From assembly GCA_020847015.1 (NCBI GenBank), contig JADLCW010000203.1, positions 1 to 5,956 of the forward strand: a stretch of 5,956 bases of DNA, in the 5' to 3' direction. Below the pieces are notes generated by a model. The model worked only from the letters and a program-made list of their open reading frames with translations, was not told the origin of the DNA and did not search any database. The DNA is from Thermomicrobiales bacterium. Its GTDB lineage: Bacteria; Chloroflexota; Chloroflexia; Thermomicrobiales; UBA6265. This document shows, one piece after another, positions 1 to 5,461 of this stretch. The translations under genes were made by a program, and so were the position numbers. The first letter of the stretch is position 1. The number at the start of each line of letters is the position of its first letter.

Positions 1-137
1 ACCGTGCTTGAAGAGTTACGCTCTCATCGATGCTGGATGGCGTCGCCCTGCCGGCGCCGTTCATGCCTGACAGCGGAACGCGCGGCGCGCCGCCGGCGCC
101 GGGAGCGCACGATCCACCACGAGGAACAGGAGTCACG
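1..137. other. Leader region upstream of the flavin reductase, no gene recognised
   Basis: No recognisable gene lies here. One plus-strand frame is open from base 1 to a TGA at 139-141, which overlaps the ATG at 138 as ATGA, but its translation is arginine-rich with several Cys and Trp and resembles no family I know. A second frame is open to a TGA at 68-70. Either could be the last codons of a gene entering from the left, or neither. A 10-base direct repeat (gccggcgccg) occurs at 50-59 and 92-101, and the second copy belongs to a run of short GC palindromes. No convincing -35/-10 pair is visible; a TANNNT box at 17-22 has no room upstream for its partner. Confidence 0.4.
127..132 (+). promoter_or_regulatory. 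Shine-Dalgarno site fixing the reductase start
   Basis: CAGGAG ends 5 bases before the ATG at 138. The in-frame ATG at 30 has no comparable site, and the 36 extra residues it would add are Pro/Gly/Ala/Arg-rich and precede the normal fold start. The site therefore supports the start at 138. Confidence 0.75.
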
Positions 138-812
138 ATGACCCCGCAGCGCGGACGAAACGGACGGATCACGCAGATCGGCGCCCCTTGGCCGGTGCGC
201 GTGGTTGGCATCGGCGGCACGTTGCGGCCCAACTCGACCAGCCTCGGTGCGCTGAAGCGGGCAGTGGCCGCCGCGGCCGCTGCCGGAGCCGACACGCAGG
301 TGTTCGATCTGCGGGAGCTTGCGCTGCCGTTCTACGAGCCGGATCGGCCGCTGGACGCCTACGGGGAGAACGTGCGGCGCTATCTCGCCGCCGTGCATGA
401 CGCCGATGGGCTGCTGATCGCCACCGCCGCCTACCAGGGCACGCTGGCCGGGGTCACCAAGAACGCCATCGACTTTCTGGAGTTTCTGGCCGACGCCAGC
501 CCACCCTACCTCGACGGCAAGGCGGTCGGGCTGATCGCTACGGCGGCCGGCTCGCAAGCCGCCCCGAACGCGATCGCGCCGCTCGTCCAGGCGACCCACG
601 CGTTGCGCGCCGTGGCGGCTCCGTTCTCGGTCCCTATTCCAGAAACGTGGAAGCTGACCGACGCCAACGGCGACATCGTGGATCCGCGCTATCAGGCGCG
701 GCTCGACGACTTGGGGCGCATGGTGGTCGATCTGGCGCGGCGGCTGCGCGGCGATGGCATCCGCCACGAACCAGCGACGACGATTGAAACCGTGGTTGCG
801 GCGTCAGACTGA
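138..812 (+). CDS. NADPH-dependent FMN reductase-like flavoprotein
   Basis: The 224-residue product looks like a member of the NADPH-dependent FMN reductase family (flavodoxin-like fold). Such enzymes bind FMN and use NAD(P)H to reduce flavin, quinones or other acceptors in the cytoplasm. After about 20 polar residues comes the first beta strand (VRVVGIGG) and the phosphate-binding loop GGTLRPNS at 26-33, which fits the family G-[ST]-x-R-x-x-S pattern. The second flavin loop, AAYQGTLAGVTKNAID at 97-112, matches the family's usual PxYxGxxxGxxKNxxD, except that the expected Pro before Tyr is Ala98. A further strand, GKAVGLIATAAG, follows at 127-138. There is no signal peptide or membrane segment. 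Length is somewhat above the typical 180-200 residues because of short N- and C-terminal tails. The true substrate cannot be read from sequence; SsuE/MsuE-like, azoreductase-like or quinone reductase roles are all possible. The gene converges on the ATP synthase operon and shows no functional link to it. Confidence 0.85.
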   Translation: MTPQRGRNGRITQIGAPWPVRVVGIGGTLRPNSTSLGALKRAVAAAAAAGADTQVFDLRELALPFYEPDRPLDAYGENVRRYLAAVHDADGLLIATAAYQGTLAGVTKNAIDFLEFLADASPPYLDGKAVGLIATAAGSQAAPNAIAPLVQATHALRAVAAPFSVPIPETWKLTDANGDIVDPRYQARLDDLGRMVVDLARRLRGDGIRHEPATTIETVVAASD

Positions 813-832
813 GCGGACGCCCGGCGTCGATG

Positions 833-876
833 ACGCGAGCGGCGCAGACCCGATATCGGGTCCGCGCCGCTCGCGT
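833..876. terminator. Long hairpin between convergent genes, probable two-way terminator
   Basis: An inverted repeat fills the middle of the 86-base gap between the reductase stop (812) and the atpC stop (899). Arms 833-845 and 864-876 pair perfectly over 13 bp, followed by one A/C mismatch (846/863). The inner arms 847-852 and 857-862 then pair over 6 bp around an ATAT loop. Being symmetrical, it folds in transcripts from both sides. Neither side has a proper T tract (only TT at 876-877 on the plus strand), so it is not a textbook intrinsic terminator. U-poor hairpin terminators or 3'-end stabilisers are plausible in GC-rich bacteria. Confidence 0.6.
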
Positions 877-898
877 TGGCCTCCGCATGGGTTTGGCG

Positions 899-1348
899 CT
901 ACTGGCCGCCTTCGCCCATGGTCGGCGCGTGGCGGCCGCCACGGGCGCGTCGCTGACCGACCCGCAGCCGCAGATTGGCCCGCCGCAGCGCCGCCGTGGC
1001 CGATGCCAGATCGGCCTCCTCCTGCCGGTTGGCGATGGAGCCTTCGGCGAGCGCGCGCGCGGCTTCCGCCCGCGCCACGTCGATCTCCTCGGCGCGCTCG
1101 GCGGTGTCGGCCAACACGATCACCTTGTCCGGCGTCACTTCCATGAAACCGCCGAAAACGACCATGGCCTCCTCGGCTCCACCCTTCACCACTCGCAACT
1201 CGCCGGTGGCGAGCGTCGTCACCAGCGGCGCGTGGTGCGGCAGAATGCCGAGCGTGCCGTCGCTTCCCGGCGCGACGACCATGTCCACATCGTCTTCGCT
1301 GAAGACGACGCGCTCTCCGGTTACGATTTCGACGTGCAGCTTGGCCAC
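899..1348 (-). CDS. atpC: ATP synthase F1 subunit epsilon
   Basis: Epsilon (149 residues) forms the foot of the central stalk with gamma, contacts the c-ring, and can inhibit ATP hydrolysis through its C-terminal helices. The N-terminal beta-barrel covers about residues 1-84 and includes the family hallmark GILPHHAPLVT at 34-44, then FGGFMEV at 65-71. The helical hairpin follows from about 85. IDVARA at 89-94 fits the I(L)DxxRA motif known for ATP binding in Bacillus-type epsilon. The last 17 or so residues form a Gly/Arg-rich tail, making the protein slightly longer than the usual 130-140. The start is GTG at 1348-1346, supported by GGAGGGAG 8 bases upstream and by the family-typical MAKLHVEIVT; the stop is TAG. 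It is the last gene of the operon, 57 bases after atpD, and is followed by the terminator-like hairpin. Confidence 0.96.
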   Translation of the reverse strand: MAKLHVEIVTGERVVFSEDDVDMVVAPGSDGTLGILPHHAPLVTTLATGELRVVKGGAEEAMVVFGGFMEVTPDKVIVLADTAERAEEIDVARAEAARALAEGSIANRQEEADLASATAALRRANLRLRVGQRRARGGRHAPTMGEGGQ

Positions 1349-1356
1349 TGGCCGAA

Positions 1357-1364
1357 CTCCCTCC
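1357..1364 (-). promoter_or_regulatory. Shine-Dalgarno site for the atpC GTG start
   Basis: On the minus strand GGAGGGAG lies 8 bases before the GTG at 1348, a strong, well-spaced site that supports this non-ATG start. Confidence 0.75.
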
Positions 1365-1368
1365 GTGG

Positions 1369-1399
1369 CGCGCCCGACCCGTCGCGGGTCGGTCGCGCG
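1369..1399 (-). promoter_or_regulatory. Stem-loop in the atpD-atpC gap
   Basis: Arms 1374-1381 and 1385-1392 pair perfectly (8 bp, 3-base loop). After a 2-base bulge at 1393-1394 the stem extends by 5 bp (1369-1373 with 1395-1399). It lies just after the atpD stop and 4 bases before the atpC Shine-Dalgarno site. There is no T tract on the transcript side, so it is more likely an mRNA processing, stability or attenuating element than a full terminator. The structure is visible in sequence; the role is inferred. Confidence 0.5.
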
Positions 1400-1405
1400 G
1401 CGGCG

Positions 1406-2809
1406 CTAGGCCGCGACGCCGCTGAGTTCCCGGGCCCGCTCGATCGCCATGTCGATGTTGCCGACCATCAGGAAGGCCTGCTCCGGCAAATCGTCGACCT
1501 TGCCCTCGAGAATGGCCTTGAAGGAGCGCACCGTCTCCGCCAGCGGCACATACTGCCCGGGCACGCCGGTGAAGACCTCGGCGGTGAAGAACGGCTGCGA
1601 CATGAACAGTTCCATCTTGCGCGCGCGCGAGACGATTTGCTTGTCCTCGTCGCTGAGTTCTTCCACGCCCAGAATGGCGATGATGTCCTGCAGTTCGCGG
1701 TAGCGCTGCAGCACCTGCTGAACTTCACGGGCCACGTTGTAGTGCTCCTCGCCCACGATCAGCGGGTCGAGAATGCGCGAGGTGGACGACAGCGGGTCCA
1801 CCGCCGGGTAGATGCCGCGCGAGGCGATCGCGCGCTCCAGCGAGATCGTCGCGTCGAGGTGGGCGAAGGTGGTCGCCGGGGCCGGGTCCGTGTAGTCGTC
1901 GGCCGGCACGTAGATGGCTTGCACCGACGTGATGGAGCCAGTTTTGGTGGAGGTGATGCGCTCCTGCAGTTGCCCCATCTCGGTCGCCAGTGTCGGCTGA
2001 TATCCCACCGCGCTCGGCATGCGACCCAGCAGCGCGGAGACTTCGGAGCCGGCCTGCACGAAGCGGAAGATGTTGTCGATGAAGAGCAGCACGTCGCGCC
2101 CTTCATCCCGGAAGTACTCGGCCATGGTCAGCCCGGACAGCCCGACGCGCAGGCGCGCTCCCGGCGGTTCGTTCATCTGACCGAAAACGAGCACCGTCTT
2201 GTCGACGACGCCCGACTCGTGCATTTCGCCCCAGAGCTGGGTGCCCTCGCGGGTGCGCTCGCCGACGCCGCAGAACACGGAATAGCCGCCGTGCTCGGCG
2301 GCGATGGTGCGGATCAACTCGGTGATGACCACCGTTTTGCCGACGCCGGCGCCGCCGAAGATGCCGGTTTTGCCGCCCTTGGTGAACGGCGCGATCAGGT
2401 CGATGACCTTGATGCCGGTTTCGAAGATTTCAACGCTGGTGGCTTGCTCCTCGAAGGAGGGCGCCGGGCGGTGAATCGGACGGCGCTCGGTGGCGTTGAC
2501 CGGGCCGGCCTGATCGATCGGCTCGCCGGTGACGTTGAAGATGCGGCCCAGCGTGGCCGGACCGACCGGCACCGTGATCGGCTGACCGGTGTCCACCGCC
2601 TCCATGCCGCGGCGCAGCCCGTCGGTGGAGCTCATCGCCACCGTGCGCACCACCTCGTTGCCGCGGTGCGTCTGCACTTCCAGCACCAGCACGGGGCCGT
2701 CCTCGCGGGTCACTTCGACCGCGTTGTAGATTGCCGGAAGCTGGTCGGGCGGGAATTCGACATCCACCACCGGCCCCAGAATCTGCAAAATCTTGCCGGT
2801 TGCGGCCAT
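1406..2809 (-). CDS. atpD: ATP synthase F1 subunit beta (catalytic)
   Basis: Beta (467 residues, a typical length) carries the catalytic nucleotide sites of the alpha3-beta3 hexamer and makes ATP from ADP and phosphate. The N-terminal barrel begins with GKILQILGPVVDVEF (5-19). Walker A is GGAGVGKT at 152-159, with Lys158 and Thr159 contacting phosphate and Mg. The catalytic glutamate is Glu184 in GERTREG. The Walker B strand LLFID ends at Asp245. SAVGYQPTLATEMG (266-279) and the alpha/beta signature PAVDPLSSTS (335-344) are intact. The DELSEED lever, which contacts epsilon and gamma, reads EELSDED at 383-389. Start ATG 2809 is chosen over an in-frame ATG at 2854 because of GAGGAGG just upstream and the family-like MAATGKI start; the longer form would add a basic tail and run through the intergenic hairpins. 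The stop is TAG. It lies 67 bases after atpG and 57 before atpC. Confidence 0.98.
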   Translation of the reverse strand: MAATGKILQILGPVVDVEFPPDQLPAIYNAVEVTREDGPVLVLEVQTHRGNEVVRTVAMSSTDGLRRGMEAVDTGQPITVPVGPATLGRIFNVTGEPIDQAGPVNATERRPIHRPAPSFEEQATSVEIFETGIKVIDLIAPFTKGGKTGIFGGAGVGKTVVITELIRTIAAEHGGYSVFCGVGERTREGTQLWGEMHESGVVDKTVLVFGQMNEPPGARLRVGLSGLTMAEYFRDEGRDVLLFIDNIFRFVQAGSEVSALLGRMPSAVGYQPTLATEMGQLQERITSTKTGSITSVQAIYVPADDYTDPAPATTFAHLDATISLERAIASRGIYPAVDPLSSTSRILDPLIVGEEHYNVAREVQQVLQRYRELQDIIAILGVEELSDEDKQIVSRARKMELFMSQPFFTAEVFTGVPGQYVPLAETVRSFKAILEGKVDDLPEQAFLMVGNIDMAIERARELSGVAA

Positions 2810-2813
2810 GGAT

Positions 2814-2820
2814 CCTCCTC
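2814..2820 (-). promoter_or_regulatory. Strong Shine-Dalgarno site for atpD
   Basis: GAGGAGG on the minus strand ends 4 bases before the ATG at 2809. It is the closest match to the anti-SD consensus in the window, which suits a subunit needed in three copies per complex, and it decides the start over the upstream in-frame ATG at 2854. Confidence 0.75.
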
Positions 2821-2821
2821 T

Positions 2822-2865
2822 GGCGACGCATCGGTCGCCGCGCATCCGCCGCACGTCGGCGGATG
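2822..2865 (-). promoter_or_regulatory. Two tandem stem-loops in the atpG-atpD gap
   Basis: In transcript order the first hairpin pairs 2857-2865 with 2843-2851 (9 bp, 5-base loop). The second pairs 2834-2839 with 2822-2827 (6 bp, 6-base loop). Together they fill most of the 67-base gap and end one base before the atpD Shine-Dalgarno site at 2814-2820, leaving it unpaired. There is no T tract. A role in mRNA processing, stability or keeping the atpD ribosome site open is inferred. Confidence 0.45.
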
Positions 2866-2876
2866 TTGGTGTCAGG

Positions 2877-3743
2877 TCAGCCGCCGAGCGCGTTGGCTCC
2901 GGCGGAGATTTCCGCGACTTCCTGGGTGATTTGCGCCTGCCGCGCCTTGTTGTAGGTCAGCCTCAGGTCGCCCACCAGTTCCCGGGCGTTCTCCGTCGCG
3001 TTGCGCATGGAGACCATCCGGGCCGAATGTTCCGAGGCCGTCGATTCCAGCAGCGCCTGGTAAATCTGAATCTCGACGTAGCGCGGCAACAACTGTTCCA
3101 GCACCGCGCGCGGGCTGGGTTCGAAGATGTAGTCGGTATATTCGCCCGCCCCTTCCGGCCGCACGATCGGCAGCACCTGCCGCATGGCGGGATGCTGAAC
3201 GAGCGTGTTGACAAATTCGGCGTAGACCACATAGACGGCATCGGCCTTGCCGGACAGGAAATCCGCGGTCGCCACCTCGGCGATGGGGCGGACCGCATCC
3301 AGGGTGACGTTGTCGCCCAGACCGACGAACTCCGCGACCACATCCTGTCGGGTGCGAACCATGAAGTCGCGCCCCTTCTTGCCGACCGCAATCATTTCCA
3401 CCGGCACCCCCGCCTCCCCGAGCACATAGCGGCTGGCGCGGCGAATGACGTTGGTGTTGAGCGCGCCGGTGAGTCCCTTGTCCGGGGTGATCAGGATGAC
3501 GGCCGACCGCTGCATCGGGCGCTGCTCCAGCAGCGGGTACGACTCATCGGCGCCGGCTTCGACCGGGATCGCGGAGAGATCGCCGATGACCGCCGCCAGC
3601 CGGTCGCTGTAGGGCCGGCTGGCCAGCACCCGTTGCTGGGCGCGGCGCATCTTGGCGGCGGAGACCATCTCCATCGCATGGGTGATCTTCGATATGTTGT
3701 CGACGCTCCGAATGCGGCGTCGGATCTCGCGTGTGCTCGCCAC
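2877..3743 (-). CDS. atpG: ATP synthase F1 subunit gamma
   Basis: Gamma (288 residues from the chosen start) is the rotating shaft inside alpha3-beta3, linking the c-ring to the catalytic sites. The N-terminal helix begins STREIRRRIRSVDNISKI and continues with THAMEMVSAAKM (21-32). The middle Rossmann-like domain contains ITPDKGLTGALNTN. The C-terminal helix carries EHSARMVSMRNATENA and the family signature ITQEVAEISAGANA at 272-285, matching [IV]-T-x-E-x(2)-[DE]-x(3)-G-A-x-[SAKR]. I favour GTG at 3743: it gives MASTREIR, aligning with the short E. coli-type start, and it has GAGGG 9 bases upstream. An ATG at 3752 (three residues longer) abuts that GAGGG with no spacer and is the alternative. 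The stop is TGA. The gene lies 53 bases after atpA and 67 before atpD. Confidence 0.96.
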   Translation of the reverse strand: MASTREIRRRIRSVDNISKITHAMEMVSAAKMRRAQQRVLASRPYSDRLAAVIGDLSAIPVEAGADESYPLLEQRPMQRSAVILITPDKGLTGALNTNVIRRASRYVLGEAGVPVEMIAVGKKGRDFMVRTRQDVVAEFVGLGDNVTLDAVRPIAEVATADFLSGKADAVYVVYAEFVNTLVQHPAMRQVLPIVRPEGAGEYTDYIFEPSPRAVLEQLLPRYVEIQIYQALLESTASEHSARMVSMRNATENARELVGDLRLTYNKARQAQITQEVAEISAGANALGG

Positions 3744-3752
3744 GGCGGTCAT

Positions 3753-3757
3753 CCCTC
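3753..3757 (-). promoter_or_regulatory. Shine-Dalgarno site that decides the atpG start
   Basis: GAGGG directly touches the ATG at 3752, too close for use, but lies 9 bases before the GTG at 3743. This spacing favours the GTG start. The site is also immediately downstream of the 3759-3789 hairpin. Confidence 0.55.
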
Positions 3758-3758
3758 G

Positions 3759-3789
3759 GCGGGCGGGACGACCTCGGCGTCCCGCCCGC
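3759..3789 (-). promoter_or_regulatory. Stem-loop in the atpA-atpG gap
   Basis: A perfect 12-bp, nearly all G/C stem (3759-3770 with 3778-3789) surrounds a 7-base loop. It sits between the atpA stop (3797) and the atpG ribosome site. On the transcript the loop reads CCGAGGT, repeating the CCGAGG that forms the Shine-Dalgarno site just outside the stem. There is no T tract. It may lower expression of single-copy gamma relative to alpha, or protect the upstream mRNA; this role is inferred. Confidence 0.55.
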
Positions 3790-3796
3790 GACGTAG

Positions 3797-5353
3797 CTAG
3801 CGGGCGGCCTTGGCCGCGACGCCGGTCGCCGGGCGGCTCGCAAACTCGGACCCCGCCTTGAAGGCGTCGGTCGCGCTCTTGAGCGCGGCGGTCAGGTCGT
3901 CGTCGAGCGCCTTCTTGTCGGCGATCGCCTGCAGCACGCCCGGTTGGGCGGTGCGCAGGTACTCCAGATACTGCTTCTCGAACTCGCGCACCCGGTCCAC
4001 CGCGACATCGGCGAGATAGCCGTTGCCGGCCATCCACAGGCTGGCGACCTGCTCCTGCACGGGCATCGGCTGATACTGCCCCTGCTTGAGCAGCTCGGTC
4101 ATGCGCTGGCCGGTTTCGATCTGGGCGCGGGTGACCGGGTCCAGATCGCTGGTGCCGAACTGGGCGAAGGCGGCCAGCGAGCGGAATTGGGCCAGGTCGA
4201 GCCGCAGACGACCCGCCACCTGGCGCATGGCCTTGATCTGGGCCGCGCCGCCGACGCGGGAAACCGAGATGCCGACGTTGATCGCCGGTCGGATGCCGGC
4301 ATAGAACAGATCCGGCTCCAGATAGATCTGACCGTCGGTAATGGAGATGACGTTGGTCGGGATGTAGGCGGAGACGTCGCCGGCCTGCGTTTCGATGATC
4401 GGCAGCGAGGTCAGCGAACCGCCGCCCAGTTCCGCCGACAACCGCGCCGAGCGCTCCAGCAGACGGCTGTGCAGGTAGAACACGTCGCCGGGGTACGCCT
4501 CGCGACCCGGCGGGCGGCGCACCAGCAGCGACACTTCGCGGTACGCTTGGGCATGCTTGGAGAGATCGTCGTAGACGATTAGGGCGTCGCGCCCGGTCTC
4601 CAGGAACTCTTCGCCCATGGCGGTGCCGGAGAAGGGCGCGATGTATTGCTGCGGAGCGGGGTCGGCGGCGGAGGCGACGACGACGATGGTGTGATCCATC
4701 GCGCCGTGCTCCTCCAGCACGCGCACCACCTGCGCCACCTGCGCCTGCTTCTGTCCGACCGCCACGTAGATGCAGATGACATCGCCGCCGCGCTGGTTGA
4801 TGATGGTGTCGAGGGTGATGGCGGTTTTGCCGGTTTGGCGGTCGCCGATCACCAGCTCGCGCTGACCGCGGCCGATCGGAATCATGGCGTCGATCGCCTT
4901 GATGCCGGTCTGCAGCGCCTGGTCGACGTTCTGGCGGGCGATCACGCCCGGGGCGATGCGCTCGATCGGGCGGCGCTTGTCGGTGGCGATCGGCCCCTTG
5001 CCGTCGATCGGCTGACCGAGCGCGTTGACCACGCGACCGATCAACGCATCGCCGACCGGCACCGAGGCGATCTGTCCGGTGGCGCGGACCTCGTCGCCCT
5101 CTTCGATCCCGATGTAGTCGCCGAGCACGATGACGCCGACGGCGTCCTCTTCCAGGTTGAAGGCCAACCCGATGGTGCCGGACTTGGGAAACTCGACCAG
5201 CTCCGAGGCCATCACCTGGCTCAGACCATAGACGTTGGCGATGCCGTCGCCGACGCTGATGACCCGGCCGACGTTGGTGATCGTCGCGGTGTCCTGGAAG
5301 CCGGAAATCTGCTCTTTGATGATGTCGCTAATTTCGGTGGCGCGGACGGACAT
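3797..5353 (-). CDS. atpA: ATP synthase F1 subunit alpha
   Basis: Alpha (518 residues) alternates with beta in the F1 hexamer, binds non-catalytic nucleotide, and supplies an arginine finger to the beta catalytic site. The N-terminal amphipathic helix (EISDIIKEQISGF, 7-19), which contacts delta, precedes the beta-barrel with VGRVISVGDGIANVYGL (28-44). Walker A is GDRQTGKT at 170-177. The Walker B region is ALIVYDD (257-263). LLVRRPPGREAYPGDVFYLH (276-295) is canonical. The alpha/beta signature PAINVGISVS (356-365) leads to the arginine finger Arg366 in SVSRVGG. The C-terminal helical domain ends in an Ala-rich tail (about 505-518). One mild departure is QKQAQVAQ (201-208), where Ser/Thr residues are common. 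Start ATG 5353 has AGGAG 7 bases upstream (5361-5365); the stop is TAG. The gap to atpH is 108 bases, the largest within the operon here. Confidence 0.98.
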   Translation of the reverse strand: MSVRATEISDIIKEQISGFQDTATITNVGRVISVGDGIANVYGLSQVMASELVEFPKSGTIGLAFNLEEDAVGVIVLGDYIGIEEGDEVRATGQIASVPVGDALIGRVVNALGQPIDGKGPIATDKRRPIERIAPGVIARQNVDQALQTGIKAIDAMIPIGRGQRELVIGDRQTGKTAITLDTIINQRGGDVICIYVAVGQKQAQVAQVVRVLEEHGAMDHTIVVVASAADPAPQQYIAPFSGTAMGEEFLETGRDALIVYDDLSKHAQAYREVSLLVRRPPGREAYPGDVFYLHSRLLERSARLSAELGGGSLTSLPIIETQAGDVSAYIPTNVISITDGQIYLEPDLFYAGIRPAINVGISVSRVGGAAQIKAMRQVAGRLRLDLAQFRSLAAFAQFGTSDLDPVTRAQIETGQRMTELLKQGQYQPMPVQEQVASLWMAGNGYLADVAVDRVREFEKQYLEYLRTAQPGVLQAIADKKALDDDLTAALKSATDAFKAGSEFASRPATGVAAKAAR

Positions 5354-5413
5354 CTTCCTGCTCCTGTCCCGCGACGCGGCACTGTCGGCCGCCGACTGAT
5401 TGGTGGACCTGGT

Positions 5414-5445
5414 GGTCGTCGACGCCTGGGCGGCCCCTGACGACC
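5414..5445 (-). promoter_or_regulatory. Weak stem-loop in the atpH-atpA gap
   Basis: Arms 5414-5420 and 5439-5445 pair over 7 bp around an 18-base loop that can form only a small inner stem. A second 5-bp hairpin (5384-5388 with 5392-5396) lies nearer atpA. Both are weaker than the other intergenic hairpins and could occur by chance in GC-rich DNA. No internal promoter was recognised in this 108-base gap. Confidence 0.25.
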
Positions 5446-5461
5446 GTGAGTCCGGGCTGCG

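Noticed and set aside
50..101. The 10-base direct repeat gccggcgccg as a regulatory repeat or attachment site.
   Set aside because: It is short and entirely G/C in a GC-rich region, with no accompanying integrase, target-site pattern or further copies that I could see.
30..137. N-terminal extension of the reductase from the ATG at 30.
   Set aside because: There is no Shine-Dalgarno site before 30, the added sequence is low-complexity, and CAGGAG with a 5-base spacer precedes the ATG at 138.
24..767. A 247-codon minus-strand frame opposite the reductase.
   Set aside because: It is a shadow of the plus-strand gene, which shows clear FMN reductase motifs; the antisense product is Arg/Gly-rich with no family features.
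830..2929. A 699-codon plus-strand open frame across atpC and atpD.
   Set aside because: It lies wholly opposite two unmistakable ATP synthase genes and their gap. Its His/Asp/Arg/Leu/Val-rich translation is typical of the antisense of GC-rich coding DNA, and no domain is recognisable. Stop codons are simply rare in this frame.
3753..4037. N-terminal extension of gamma by 95 residues from 4037.
   Set aside because: The extension overlaps the 3' end of atpA, is Arg/Gly-rich, and precedes a normal gamma N-terminus.
2793..5440. Further long plus-strand frames (2793-3800, 3944-4582, 4646-5440) opposite atpG and atpA.
   Set aside because: These have the same antisense character, with no recognisable motifs or ribosome sites, and they conflict with canonical F1 genes.
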